Shown here piece by piece: positions 35,925 to 45,814 of a DNA stretch of 62,253 nucleotides (position 1 is its first letter; every line of letters begins with the position of its first letter). Source of the stretch: Legionellaceae bacterium (GTDB taxonomy: Bacteria > Pseudomonadota > Gammaproteobacteria > Legionellales > Legionellaceae); contig JASBUC010000024.1 in NCBI GenBank assembly GCA_030148065.1, forward strand, positions 1 through 62,253, written 5' to 3'. Both the position numbers and the translations under genes were made by a program. Below the pieces are notes generated by a model. That model was not told the origin of the DNA and did not search any database. It worked only from the letters and a program-made list of their open reading frames with translations.

Positions 35925-36605
35925 ATGAAGATTGTACTGTTACAAAGGGATAAAACAGAACAAAAAGAAGGCGTCTCAGCTTACATCCAAGCCCTGGCAA
36001 AAAAACTGTCTGAAACAGAATCAAATGAGGTGAGTGTACAGAATGAGACGGACTTTCGTGCCGAGGATCAGGACTTGCTGGTGGTTTTTGGTGCGCATGG
36101 CCTTCAGTATTCAGCCGAATTAAAAAAAGGTGCTGCAAACTTAAACATTGCTGCTGTCTGCAATGAGTTCAATGAATCGGTTAGGACGTCTGCTCAAAAC
36201 GCCGATCATCTTATCATACCCAACCAGCCAAGCTCTAATGAAGACAAGACCCAAGCATTGTTGCTAAAAGAGAATAATGTTGGAAAGATCTTAGAAATTG
36301 ACTCAACTCAAAGAGAATTTCATTTAGCAGAGAAAATTTCATTAGTGGCCCAAGCTCTGCAAACCTTTAGTCTGCAAAAAGCGCAAGAAAATGATTGGGT
36401 GAGCTCAGTCAATACTTGGGGCCGGCGTGCCCAAGAAGGCCTTTTGGATTTTTACAAAAATAATTCCACAGCCATTAAATGGGGACTAGGGCTCACTCTT
36501 ATGGGGGGAGCAGCTTATGCCGGCTCTAGAACTGACACCGGCAAAGAAATCCTCAAGTCTACGACAGAGAGCCTTGGAATGAACAGAGGTCCAGCAGGCC
36601 GCTAA
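35925..36605 (+). CDS. unknown protein with C-terminal membrane segment
   Basis: This 226-residue protein has a good ribosome binding site (AAGGAGAG). The first 110 residues look like an alternating Rossmann-like fold (MKIVLLQRDK, LLVVFGAHGLQYS, LNIAAVCNEF, HLIIPNQ). A helical, charged middle follows. One hydrophobic segment lies near the end (about residues 185-205, WGLGLTLMGGAAYAG), then a short polar tail. Absence of a signal peptide plus a C-terminal anchor would suit a tail-anchored protein, possibly one delivered to host membranes, but this is speculative. No family is recognised. It converges with sodC, overlapping by 4 bases. Confidence 0.55.
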   Translation: MKIVLLQRDKTEQKEGVSAYIQALAKKLSETESNEVSVQNETDFRAEDQDLLVVFGAHGLQYSAELKKGAANLNIAAVCNEFNESVRTSAQNADHLIIPNQPSSNEDKTQALLLKENNVGKILEIDSTQREFHLAEKISLVAQALQTFSLQKAQENDWVSSVNTWGRRAQEGLLDFYKNNSTAIKWGLGLTLMGGAAYAGSRTDTGKEILKSTTESLGMNRGPAGR

Positions 36606-37081
36606 TTAATGACGGCACAGGCAATGCGAGCCCCGCCACCACCGAGTGGTAGGGGCTTATCAGAATAATTATCACCCCCTTCATGAATCATCACAGAGTG
36701 TCCTTTTAAATCAGCGAGACTTAAGTTTGGTGCATAGCTAATTTGTTTGGCCAAGCCTTTTGCATCGACCATTAGTTTTGGTAAATCACCTAAATGACCA
36801 TCCTGATAGGGGCCTAAATGCTCATCGGTTTTCTCTGGATCAAAGTGACCAAGAGCTGCCAAGCCTTTATCGCCACAGTTTGCTTTTTGGTGAATGTGAA
36901 AGCCATGAGCGCCGGGGCTTAAACCATGCAAATTGGGGGTAATTTCTAATCCTTTGGCGCTGTCTTTAAAGCGAATGGTACCAATAGCAGTTTTGAGGCC
37001 AGTTGTTTGCAAAACCGTCACCGTTAAGGCAAACGATTGTTGAGTTACAAAAAGAGCCAGTAAAAGAAAGCATTTTTTCAT
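36602..37081 (-). CDS. sodC: periplasmic Cu,Zn superoxide dismutase
   Basis: Reading from 37081 (MKKCFLLLALFVTQQSFA) gives a 159-residue preprotein with a normal signal peptide. The longer frame would bury it. Copper and zinc ligands are visible in GAHGFHIHQKANC, HFDPEKTDEHLGPYQDGHLGDL, and HSVMIHEGGDNY, with the terminal GGGGARIACAVI. It dismutates superoxide in the periplasm and protects intracellular bacteria from phagocyte oxidants. It is divergent from murJ. Confidence 0.94.
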   Translation of the reverse strand: MKKCFLLLALFVTQQSFALTVTVLQTTGLKTAIGTIRFKDSAKGLEITPNLHGLSPGAHGFHIHQKANCGDKGLAALGHFDPEKTDEHLGPYQDGHLGDLPKLMVDAKGLAKQISYAPNLSLADLKGHSVMIHEGGDNYSDKPLPLGGGGARIACAVIN

Positions 37082-37174
37082 ATTTATTTCCTTAAAAAGA
37101 CACATAGGCTTTGCGTCAGACTGCATTCTTGCATAAGCTTAGGAACTTTGAACTTAATACTACACTGATCTCTC

Positions 37175-38737
37175 ATGAAAAGTCATTCTGGGGTTTTACC
37201 GACTTCCTTACTTCGCTCTACCTCTGTTGTCTCGTTAATGACTTTTCTCTCCAGAGCGGTAGGTTTTATTCGTGACATGGTGATCGCTCAAATGTTTGGA
37301 GCAAGTGGTGAGGTGGATGCCTTCTTAGTTGCTTTTAAAATCCCAAACTTTATGCGACGCCTCTTTGCAGAAGGTGCTTTTTCTCAAGCATTCGTACCAG
37401 TGTTGGCAGAATTTCAAAAGAAAAAATCTCAAAGAGACGTTTGTCGTTTTATTGCTCATATTTTTGGAAATTTATTAAGCATTTTGCTGCCATTGACCAT
37501 CGTGGTTTGTCTTTTTTCAGAAACGGTGATTATGATTTTTGCACCAGGTTTCGAAGGTGGGGGACCCCGTTTTCAGTTAGCAAGCTGGATGTTAAAGCTC
37601 ACTTTTCCTTATTTGATGCTGATTTCATTAACCGCTTTTTGCGGGGCCATTTTAAATACTTACGGTCGATTTGCTGTACCCGCTTTTACACCTGTGTTGT
37701 TAAATCTCGCCTTAATTTTTGCAGCGTTAGTGTTAACGCCTTATTTCTCAATTCCTATCACAGCACTTGCCTTTGGGGTGTTAATTGCAGGGATTATTCA
37801 GTTTTTATTCCAATTTCCATTTCTAAAGCAAAATGGCTTATTAGTGGCGCCGGAAGTTAATTGGCAAGACGCTGGGGTTAAAAAAGTTCTTAAGCTGATG
37901 GCGCCGGCCTTAATTGGCGTGTCTGTTGCACAAATAAATTTACTTCTCGATACCTTTTTTGCCTCGTTTTTAGAAGCAGGCAGTGTCTCATGGCTCTATT
38001 ATGCGGATAGGCTAATTAACTTTCCCCTAGGGGTCTTTGGGGTTGCGATTGCGACGGTTATTTTGCCGCATTTATCGAGAAAACACGCCGAAGATGACTT
38101 TGCGAATTTTTCAAGATCGGTTGATTGGGGGATGCGTCTAGTATTAATCATCGCACTTCCTTCAATGGTTAGCCTAACCGTCTTTGCAAGCCCAATTGTG
38201 ATGACCTTATTCGCACATGGGAAGTTTGATTATCAGGACAGTTTAAGTACGGTTGCAGCCATGCAGGCTTTTTCCATTGGTTTACCAGCTTTTATGTTAG
38301 TTAAGGTATTTGGCTCTGCCTTTTATGCCAAACAAGACATTAAAACGCCAGTTAAAATAGCGATTTTTTCAGTGATTGTTAATACCTTGCTTTGCCTTAT
38401 TTTAATTGGCCCATTGGCCCATGTGGGGTTGGCAATGGCCTCATCCATTTCCGGGCTTTGCAACGCATCACTATTACTCTTTGTGCTCTACAAGCGCAAT
38501 GAGTTTCAATTTCAAAGTGGCTGGCTGGCATTTTTAGCAAAGCTATTCACCGCAAACTTAATTCTAGCCGCCGCATTAGTTGTATTTAAACGCATCGCGG
38601 GTAATTGGTTTGAACTTTCAACCCTCAAACAAGTGTCCTTTTTAATGGCTGATGTGACCTTTGCCATTGTTTTATACTTTATTCTTTTATATGTTCAAGG
38701 ATTTCGAGTAGCTCATTTTAGAATCAAACAGGAGTAG
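37175..38737 (+). CDS. murJ: lipid II flippase MurJ
   Basis: This 520-residue protein has about 14 membrane helices of the MOP exporter superfamily. The N-terminal motif STSVVSLMTFLSRAVGFIRDMVIAQMFGA and NFMRRLFAEGAFSQAFVPV are the MurJ (MviN) signatures, including conserved arginines in the central cavity. It flips lipid II across the inner membrane for peptidoglycan synthesis. The aminopeptidase gene starts directly at the next base. Confidence 0.95.
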   Translation: MKSHSGVLPTSLLRSTSVVSLMTFLSRAVGFIRDMVIAQMFGASGEVDAFLVAFKIPNFMRRLFAEGAFSQAFVPVLAEFQKKKSQRDVCRFIAHIFGNLLSILLPLTIVVCLFSETVIMIFAPGFEGGGPRFQLASWMLKLTFPYLMLISLTAFCGAILNTYGRFAVPAFTPVLLNLALIFAALVLTPYFSIPITALAFGVLIAGIIQFLFQFPFLKQNGLLVAPEVNWQDAGVKKVLKLMAPALIGVSVAQINLLLDTFFASFLEAGSVSWLYYADRLINFPLGVFGVAIATVILPHLSRKHAEDDFANFSRSVDWGMRLVLIIALPSMVSLTVFASPIVMTLFAHGKFDYQDSLSTVAAMQAFSIGLPAFMLVKVFGSAFYAKQDIKTPVKIAIFSVIVNTLLCLILIGPLAHVGLAMASSISGLCNASLLLFVLYKRNEFQFQSGWLAFLAKLFTANLILAAALVVFKRIAGNWFELSTLKQVSFLMADVTFAIVLYFILLYVQGFRVAHFRIKQE

Positions 38738-40120
38738 ATGATGTGTTATACCAGTGAAGAGACAGGCTCAACCTTAATTATTCCTGTGCAAACAAAACAT
38801 TTGCCACAGTTCTTAGAGGCTCTGCCGAGTGAAAAGAGACAGTGGTTAGAGAATACGGGGTTTAGAGCAACGTCAGGTGAGCTTTGTTTGCTACCAAATA
38901 AGACACTTGAACTTGAAGAGATTTATTTAGGAATTAAGGATGAATATGATGAAGATGCGCTTGCTAAAGCAGCACTTGGGCTTAGACCAGGCAGTTACCG
39001 CTTAAAATCACAACTACATTTTCGAGCATTGTTAAGCTGGGGACTTGCCCAGTACTCTTTTGATGCCTATAAAGCAGCGAAGGACAAAGACGCACTTCTG
39101 CCCAGAAGGCTTGTGCTCTCAAGAGCCGACAGCAGCCGTTTTCAAAAAGCTCTAAGCGCTCATTGTTTGGTTCGAGATTTGATTAACCGACCAGCAGAGG
39201 ACATGGGGCCTACAGAATTAAAAGGAGAAGCTGCACAACTAGCAGAGCGCTTTGGAGCGAGCGTCCACTTTACTGAGGGTAAAACACTAGAAACAGACTT
39301 TCCAGCCATCCATGCCGTGGGCCGAGCAGGATGTAAGCCACCTTGTTTAATCGAATTAAATTGGGGGGAGGAGACTCACCCTTTAGTTGCTTTGATTGGC
39401 AAGGGCGTCTGCTTTGACACTGGTGGCCTTGATTTAAAACCCTCGAGCAACATGCGTTTAATGAAAAAAGACATGGGGGGGGCTGCACACGCGTTAGGGT
39501 TGGCAGAACTTATTATGGCTCATAAGCTACCCATTCGCTTAAAGATTCTAATTCCTGCAGTTGAAAATGCGATTTCATCAAATGCTTACCGTCCGGGGGA
39601 CATTGTTAAGACTCGAGAAGGTTTGAGCGTTGAAATTGACAACACAGATGCTGAGGGACGAGTGGTGCTTGCTGATGCGCTAAGCCTTGCAAAAGAGGCA
39701 AATCCTGAGTTGATGATTGATTTTGCAACTTTAACCGGGGCTGCTCGTGTGGCTTTGGGCACTGAGATAGGGGCTCTGTTTACTAACTCAGATCAACTTG
39801 CTGAAACCCTTCTTTGTGCGTCAAACAGAACTCGAGACTGGTTGTGGCGCCTACCACTGTTTAAGCCTTATTTGAGTCAAATTCAGCCAGCAATTGCTGA
39901 CTTGGCAAATTCTGCTAAAACTGGGTTTGGCGGAGCCATCACGGCGGCTCTGTTTTTAGAGCAGTTTGTTGGTGACATTCCTTGGGCGCATTTTGACATT
40001 ATGGCCTGGAATCAAAGCAGTAAGCCTGGAAAACCCGAAGGTGGTGAGGCCCTCGGTCTGCACGCAACTTTTTCATACTTACAAGAGCGGTTCTTGCCTA
40101 AGACGAAAACTGAGTGCTAG
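38738..40120 (+). CDS. leucyl aminopeptidase family (M17) protein
   Basis: This 460-residue protein has an N-terminal macro-like domain (about 1-170) and the M17 catalytic domain. The two-metal centre is visible in GKGVCFDTGGLDLKPSSNMRLMKKDMGGAAHALG and DNTDAEGRVVLADALS (NTDAEGR hallmark), with the late GAARVALGTEIGALFT. It is shorter than PepA and resembles the PepB-like proteobacterial group. It probably trims peptides in the cytoplasm. It is adjacent to murJ and overlaps the convergent comM by 42 bases. Confidence 0.92.
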   Translation: MMCYTSEETGSTLIIPVQTKHLPQFLEALPSEKRQWLENTGFRATSGELCLLPNKTLELEEIYLGIKDEYDEDALAKAALGLRPGSYRLKSQLHFRALLSWGLAQYSFDAYKAAKDKDALLPRRLVLSRADSSRFQKALSAHCLVRDLINRPAEDMGPTELKGEAAQLAERFGASVHFTEGKTLETDFPAIHAVGRAGCKPPCLIELNWGEETHPLVALIGKGVCFDTGGLDLKPSSNMRLMKKDMGGAAHALGLAELIMAHKLPIRLKILIPAVENAISSNAYRPGDIVKTREGLSVEIDNTDAEGRVVLADALSLAKEANPELMIDFATLTGAARVALGTEIGALFTNSDQLAETLLCASNRTRDWLWRLPLFKPYLSQIQPAIADLANSAKTGFGGAITAALFLEQFVGDIPWAHFDIMAWNQSSKPGKPEGGEALGLHATFSYLQERFLPKTKTEC

Positions 40121-41593
40121 AGCGAGCTCAGCTTTGCTGATTTTTTCTTTTTCTTCGATGTCTGCAAGCGTACGAGCTACTTTTAAAATACGATGTACGC
40201 CTCGGTTTGACAGCCCTAGCGACTCAATACACTGGATTAGAAAGGCTTTATTCTGTGCCTTTAAGGCGCAGATCGTTTCAATCTCTTTATTGTTGAGTTG
40301 ATGGTTTAATTTTCCTTGTCGCTTATACTGTTTGCGGCGTACGGTTTCTGCTTGAGATTGGAGTTCTTGACTTGAGAGCCCCTGTGCGTTTTTTTTAACA
40401 GAAAGAAGCTCTCCTGTGCTAATCGGATTTAGCTCTACTTGCAGATCGATTCTATCTAAGAAAGGGCCCGAGAGTTTTTTTTGATAATTATGGATTGCTT
40501 GATTTGAGCAGGAACACAAACGTACTTGTGATCCAAAGTAACCGCAGGGACAAGGGTTCATCGCAAGCACCAGTTGAAACTTTGCAGGATATTCAATGCG
40601 GTGTCCTTGTCTTGCAACAATGATTTTTCCAGACTCTAAGGGCTCTCGTAGTGACTCAATCACCCGTCTGTCAAATTCAGGCAGCTCATCTAAAAATAAC
40701 ACACCATTATGAGCAAGAGATATTTCACCTGGTTGTGGTGGATTGCCTCCGCCTGCAATGGCAACACTAGAAGCACTGTGATGAGGCGCTCTAAAAGGTG
40801 GACTAAATAAATTTTTTCTTGCGCCTTGTTTATGAAAGCTCTCAAGGGACGCACTCTCTAAGGCTTCATTTAGGGTCAATTTCGGTAAGAGGCCATTAAG
40901 ACGGCTAGCAAGCATGGTCTTACCAGCCCCCGGTGGGCCACTCATTAAGAGATTGTGGCCACCACATGCGGCAATGAATAAGGCCTTTTTAGCTTGTTCT
41001 TGACCTTTTACCTCAGAAAGACAAAGCGGAGGTGGTAGATTTCCATCTATTGAGAGAGAAGAAAAACGCTCAAGCTTGCCATGCTTTAGGGCAAGACAGA
41101 GCGTTAAAATGGAGTGAGAAAAATATAGATTAGGACTTTCTGCAAGCGTGCCCTCGTTGGCATTTTTTTCAGCAACTACTAACAAGCGGCTGGTTTTTTT
41201 ATTGCTAATGATGGCAGGAAGAATGGGGTAGACTGGGTAGATTTCGCCACTTAAGCCGAGCTCTCCAATAAACTCAAACTCTTCTGATGAGGATAATGGG
41301 AGTTGGCGAGAGGCGACCAAAATGCCAATGGCAATTGCTAAATCAAACCCAGAGCCAATCTTTGGAGTGTTGGCAGGCGCCAAATTTACGGTGATTCGCT
41401 TGCTTGGAAAAATAAAGTTACTGTTGATAATAGCGCTTCTGACGCGGTCTTTGCTTTCTTTAACGGCGGTTTGTGCCAACCCTACAATGGAAAAACAGGG
41501 CAGTCCATTTGAGATGTGGACTTCGACACGAATCAGCTGGCTATCTAAGCCTAAAGTACTTCTTGTAAAGGTTGTTGCGATATTGGGCTCCAT
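40079..41593 (-). CDS. comM: ComM/YifB family Mg-chelatase-like AAA ATPase
   Basis: I choose 41593 (MEPNIATTFTRSTLGLDSQ), about 504 residues, over a 20-residue longer form. The N-terminal Lon-like domain (VEVHISNGLPCFSIVGLAQTAVKESKDRVRSAI) is followed by the ATPase core. Walker A is GPPGAGKTML, Walker B FLDELPEF. The zinc-finger-like cysteines are in NPCPCGYFGSQVRLCSCS. ComM is a hexameric helicase that drives branch migration in natural transformation. With pilT this hints at competence. Confidence 0.94.
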   Translation of the reverse strand: MEPNIATTFTRSTLGLDSQLIRVEVHISNGLPCFSIVGLAQTAVKESKDRVRSAIINSNFIFPSKRITVNLAPANTPKIGSGFDLAIAIGILVASRQLPLSSSEEFEFIGELGLSGEIYPVYPILPAIISNKKTSRLLVVAEKNANEGTLAESPNLYFSHSILTLCLALKHGKLERFSSLSIDGNLPPPLCLSEVKGQEQAKKALFIAACGGHNLLMSGPPGAGKTMLASRLNGLLPKLTLNEALESASLESFHKQGARKNLFSPPFRAPHHSASSVAIAGGGNPPQPGEISLAHNGVLFLDELPEFDRRVIESLREPLESGKIIVARQGHRIEYPAKFQLVLAMNPCPCGYFGSQVRLCSCSNQAIHNYQKKLSGPFLDRIDLQVELNPISTGELLSVKKNAQGLSSQELQSQAETVRRKQYKRQGKLNHQLNNKEIETICALKAQNKAFLIQCIESLGLSNRGVHRILKVARTLADIEEKEKISKAELALALSFRLRQEPLL

Positions 41594-41670
41594 GCTTGTT
41601 TCCTTGAGAGTTGGTTGGATAGGCCAATGGCCCTGTTGTGCCCTTAATCCCAAAAAGCACTTACTCTAGA

Positions 41671-41913
41671 TTAAGACTCTTTTAATAATTCATCAAGTTG
41701 TTTTTCAAGTGCTTCAACCTTCAGTCTCGTCTTTTGTAAGACCTTTTTTTGTACACGCAACTCTTCAAAATCAACAAACTCAAAGTTTCTAAGGCCTATC
41801 TTGAAGGTACTTTTGATGGCGTCTTTTATTTCTTGGCTAACACTGGGAGAGAGTGTTTCTAAAATTGGCTCGAGGCTTTCAAACAGCTCAAACATAAAGT
41901 GGTTTTGTTTCAT
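41671..41913 (-). CDS. ubiK: UbiK/BMFP family accessory factor
   Basis: This 80-residue helical protein has LEPILETLSPSVSQEIKDAIKSTFKIGL at the N-terminus and a coiled-coil tail (LEKQLDELL). This is the YqiC/BMFP pattern. In enteric bacteria UbiK assists ubiquinone assembly with UbiJ. M7 is an alternative start. It precedes comM on the same strand (77 bases) and is divergent from the PII gene, a common neighbourhood. Confidence 0.85.
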   Translation of the reverse strand: MKQNHFMFELFESLEPILETLSPSVSQEIKDAIKSTFKIGLRNFEFVDFEELRVQKKVLQKTRLKVEALEKQLDELLKES

Positions 41914-41948
41914 AACGTTATTTGATTTAAGATTATGCTTTGAATTAA

Positions 41949-42305
<357 letters not shown>

Positions 42306-42332
42306 GTCTTTCCGAAAGGGAACGGTGATTCA

Positions 42333-42375
42333 AACCCGTTCATTCTGCGTTTTGACGCGGACAATGAACGGGGTT
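42333..42375. terminator. long hairpin between convergent PII and LysR genes
   Basis: Arms AACCCGTTCATT (42333-42344) and AATGAACGGGGTT (42363-42375), with an inner GCGT/ACGC stem around TTTG, form a strong hairpin. It lies 27 bases after the PII stop and 9 bases beyond the LysR stop. T-runs are weak on both sides. A bidirectional termination role fits the position. Confidence 0.6.
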
Positions 42376-42384
42376 AGGTTATCT

Positions 42385-43266
42385 TTATATGGTTTCAGGG
42401 AGATCTTCACAAACGTGCTCTACGAAAGCACGCACTTTGTTTTGTAAGAATTTCTCTGGTTGGTAGAACACTTTCAGAGTAATCGGTGGGTGGGTGTAAT
42501 TGGTTAATATCTTAACCAGCTCACCTTTTCTGATGGCTTCTGCTACTACGTAGTGTTGAAGCTTGACAAACCCCATGTCATTTTTTGCACAATCTAGCAG
42601 AGAGTAGGAATCATTGATTAAGAGTTTAGGCTCTATGAAGATTTGCTCGCCGGTTTCAAATTCTAATAAGTCTGTTGGCAAACGCATGGAATGACTTAGG
42701 TACTGGTGCTTAACCAACTCTTTCGGAGACTTTGGTTCCCCGTGTTCTTTTAGATAATTCGGAGAAGCGCACAAAGTGAAACGAGTCTGTGCAATGGTTT
42801 TTTCAATGACAGAGTTGGTTTGCTGAATGGTCTTACCAAAAACTAAATCAATGTTGTCATCCATTAAGTTTGGTGCGCCTTCTGCAATGTGTAGGTTTAC
42901 CCGTACTTTAGGGTAACGTGCTTGGAAGCTTGCAAGCTTTGGTACCAAATAGTGTTCAGCAAAATATTGCTCACTGTGAACTCTTAAAAGTCCAGTTGGC
43001 TCATCTTGGGTTTGGCTAATGATGGCATCCGCTGCTTCAATGGCGCGAATAATATTCTTACATTGTAAGTAATATTGATGACCAACCTCTGTAAGCAGTA
43101 ATTTACGCGTTGTTCGCTCTAGTAATTGGACTTTTAGCGCATTTTCCAACTGGGAGACATGCTTACTAACAGCAGCAACCGTTAAATTGAGCTTTTGTGC
43201 CGCGCGAGAAAAGTTGTTTAACTCAACAACTTGTACAAATGTTCTTATATGGCTGAGAGTGTACAT
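42385..43266 (-). CDS. LysR family transcriptional regulator
   Basis: This 293-residue protein has the winged helix at the N-terminus (LNNFSRAAQKLNLTVAAVSKHVSQLENALKVQLLERTTRKLLLT). A periplasmic-binding-like effector domain follows (about 90-290). The sequence is most like the YhjC/DmlR-type LysR group. It is divergent from the Aas-like gene across 241 bases and may regulate it, as LysR genes often act on their divergent neighbour. The inducer is unknown. Confidence 0.9.
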   Translation of the reverse strand: MYTLSHIRTFVQVVELNNFSRAAQKLNLTVAAVSKHVSQLENALKVQLLERTTRKLLLTEVGHQYYLQCKNIIRAIEAADAIISQTQDEPTGLLRVHSEQYFAEHYLVPKLASFQARYPKVRVNLHIAEGAPNLMDDNIDLVFGKTIQQTNSVIEKTIAQTRFTLCASPNYLKEHGEPKSPKELVKHQYLSHSMRLPTDLLEFETGEQIFIEPKLLINDSYSLLDCAKNDMGFVKLQHYVVAEAIRKGELVKILTNYTHPPITLKVFYQPEKFLQNKVRAFVEHVCEDLPETI

Positions 43267-43447
43267 AAGCCCTAGTTAATTCTTATACAGTTGTTGCAGT
43301 TTAAAAAAAATTTGGCAGCGACTCAATAGCCTCACTTAATATATTACTCAAATCATTAAAAATACGGTCGTTAATTTTTGACATTTCATCAAACAAAATG
43401 AATTAAATACGTAGAGATGAATCTTTAGTAAGTCAACTTGAAGTTTC

Positions 43448-43477
43448 TTGAGTATAGGGTCTGAATAGTGTTATAAG
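43448..43477 (+). promoter_or_regulatory. putative sigma-70 promoter for the Aas-like gene
   Basis: A -35-like TTGAGT (43448-43453) and a -10-like TATAAG (43472-43477) with 18-base spacing lie 31 bases upstream of the start codon. A second candidate (TTGACA at 43378-43383) is further upstream. The position between the LysR gene and its divergent neighbour fits a regulated promoter. Confidence 0.4.
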
Positions 43478-43507
43478 GGGGATTTTTGCAGTTTTGAGGA
43501 ACTATCT

Positions 43508-45814
43508 ATGAGCGCGCAAGAGAGACTCTTGGAACGTTTTGGGCGTACCACACTCAAATACCTAGTTTTTTTAGCCGTAATCGCCCTGATGGTGAAAGTG
43601 GGGATTGAAAGTCTTGGTCCTTATGGTCTATCGGTACTTCTAATTTTTACTGGCACGCTGGTATTGTCAAAGAAAGTTAGTCAATGGTTATGCCAAAAAG
43701 CCTTAAAATGTCTGTTTCGCGTAGAGATTAAGGGACTTGAAAATTATGAATTAGCTGGTGAGAACACGGTTATTATGGCCAACTACAGTACTCGCTTAGA
43801 TCTCTTACTACTCTCTCTCTTTTTACCAGGCAAAATGGTGGTCGCAACTCAGCAAGGAAAAGGCTTTTGGGCTAAATTAATGCTGATGTTTGTTGATGTC
43901 ATCCCGATAAACCCATTAAGCACCAACACGCCTCGTGTCTTAATCAAAGCATTGCAAGAAGGTAAGCGGTGTATCGTCTTTCCAGAAAAAACTTTTGCTG
44001 AACACCGAAGCTCTTTGAGTGCCTTTGAAGGCGTTGGCTTAATCATTGATAAAACCGATGCTCACATTCTACCAATTCATATAAGTGGCACCAGCGCATT
44101 ACCATTTGCTCGAAAAGGTTCTCATGTTAAAAAGAACCTACTTCCAAAAGTTGTCATTGAGATTAAAAAGCCTCAATTGTTTACAGTACCCCTTGAGTAT
44201 TCTGCCCGTCAACGCCGCCAATTTTATGCCCAAAAAATATATGAAGTTCTACAAATCATTCATTTAGCCAGTGCCAAATTAGAGCGCACCGTATTTGAAG
44301 CCTTATTGGATGCAAGAGATTATGCGGGTGGAAAGTTTGTCTTATGTGAAGATGTCCAACGAACCCCTCTTAACTACAACGATCTGGTTGTGCGGAGTTT
44401 TCTCTTAGGTGAACTCATTGCAAAGCAAACGGCTAAGAAAGCCTATGTTGGGTTAATGTTACCCACCACAACAACGTCCTTAGTAAGCTTCATGGCCCTG
44501 CAAGCGTTTGGGCGAGTGCCGGCCATGCTGAATTTTTCACAAGGCGCAAAAGGGGTCTTTAAAGCCTGTCAAACCGCTGACATAAAGGTTGTCTATACCT
44601 CCCAGCAATTTATTGAAACAGCTAAGCTTGAGCCTCTTGTGATGTACTTGAAAGAACAAGGCGTGATTGTTCATTATCTTGAATCCTTCAAAAAAGACGT
44701 TCACCTTAAAGAAAAATTGCAAGCTTTATTAAAGAGTAAAGTGGCGCGCTTAATGTACAAGCAAACCAGTGACAATGCTAAATATTATCAGCCAGCAGCT
44801 GTTTTGTTTACCTCTGGCTCAGAAGGCACACCAAAGGGCGTGGTGTTAAGTCATAAGAATTTACTTGCTAACTGTGCGCAACTAACAGAGAGCGTGGACT
44901 TTACCATGCAGGATAAAATATTTAGCGCCTTACCTATATTTCATTGCTTTGGTTTAACGGTTGGGGCCATTCTACCCGCAGTACATGCAGTTCCTTGTTT
45001 TTTCTACCCATCACCTTTGCACTATCGAATCATTCCAAATTTGTTAGAAGAAACGAAAAGTACCATTATGCTGGGAACGGACACGTTCCTAAATGGTTAT
45101 GCAAAGTATGCCAAGCCTGGTCAGTTTAGACACGTTCGTTACCTGTTTGCTGGGGCTGAAAAGTTAAAAGAGACCACCAGGGAGTATTGGGCGACTCATT
45201 TAGGCGTTTGTATTTCACAAGGCTATGGTGCAACAGAAGCGTCACCAGTTATTTCGACCAATACAACCATGAAGCAGAAGCATGGCTCGGTTGGTTGTTT
45301 GTTACCTGAGATTGAGAGTCGACTTGAGCCTGTTTCTGGCATTCAGCACGGCGGGAAGCTTTGGATAAAGGGCCCCAATATCATGATGGGTTACATTCAG
45401 GCGAGGAAGCCAGGAGTGCTGCAGCCACTGTGTGATGGTTGGTATGATACGGGGGATGTTGTTGACATTGATGCAGAAGGTTATGTCAGAATTGTTGGCC
45501 GTTTAAAGCGTTTTGCCAAGGTAGGTGGTGAAATGGTTAGTCTTGCCTTTGTTGAAGAGTTTGCGAATCGAATTTGGCCCGCAGGTGTGCATGCGGCAGT
45601 TAGTATGCCGGATGAAAAAAAAGGTGAAAAAGTTATTTTGATGACCGATGTGCCTGAGGCCAGTCGTGAACAGTTGATTCGAGTCGCGAAAGAGGAGGGC
45701 ATTGCTGAAATTATGTTGCCTAAGAGAATCATTGCCTTGAAGGAGATGCCAGTTTTAGTGAGCGGCAAGATTGATTATTCCACTCTCAATCAGGAAGTAC
45801 GGGAGAGTGCGTGA
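43508..45814 (+). CDS. Aas-like acyltransferase/acyl-ACP synthetase fusion with altered acyltransferase site
   Basis: This 768-residue protein has N-terminal hydrophobic segments (about 15-60), a PlsC-like domain (about 75-250) and an AMP-forming acyl-adenylate domain (about 270-765). The second domain is intact, with the P-loop TSGSEGTPKGVVLSHKN near residue 434 and YDTGDVVDIDAEGY near 650. E. coli Aas re-acylates 2-acyl-lysophosphatidylethanolamine. In the PlsC domain the catalytic NHx4D motif reads N92-Y93-STRL-D98, replacing histidine with tyrosine, and the FPEG motif reads FPEK (158-161). The acyltransferase half therefore looks inactive, while the synthetase half may work alone. An AGGAA site precedes the ATG. 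The cyclo-ligase gene overlaps its end by 4 bases. Confidence 0.85.
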   Translation: MSAQERLLERFGRTTLKYLVFLAVIALMVKVGIESLGPYGLSVLLIFTGTLVLSKKVSQWLCQKALKCLFRVEIKGLENYELAGENTVIMANYSTRLDLLLLSLFLPGKMVVATQQGKGFWAKLMLMFVDVIPINPLSTNTPRVLIKALQEGKRCIVFPEKTFAEHRSSLSAFEGVGLIIDKTDAHILPIHISGTSALPFARKGSHVKKNLLPKVVIEIKKPQLFTVPLEYSARQRRQFYAQKIYEVLQIIHLASAKLERTVFEALLDARDYAGGKFVLCEDVQRTPLNYNDLVVRSFLLGELIAKQTAKKAYVGLMLPTTTTSLVSFMALQAFGRVPAMLNFSQGAKGVFKACQTADIKVVYTSQQFIETAKLEPLVMYLKEQGVIVHYLESFKKDVHLKEKLQALLKSKVARLMYKQTSDNAKYYQPAAVLFTSGSEGTPKGVVLSHKNLLANCAQLTESVDFTMQDKIFSALPIFHCFGLTVGAILPAVHAVPCFFYPSPLHYRIIPNLLEETKSTIMLGTDTFLNGYAKYAKPGQFRHVRYLFAGAEKLKETTREYWATHLGVCISQGYGATEASPVISTNTTMKQKHGSVGCLLPEIESRLEPVSGIQHGGKLWIKGPNIMMGYIQARKPGVLQPLCDGWYDTGDVVDIDAEGYVRIVGRLKRFAKVGGEMVSLAFVEEFANRIWPAGVHAAVSMPDEKKGEKVILMTDVPEASREQLIRVAKEEGIAEIMLPKRIIALKEMPVLVSGKIDYSTLNQEVRESA

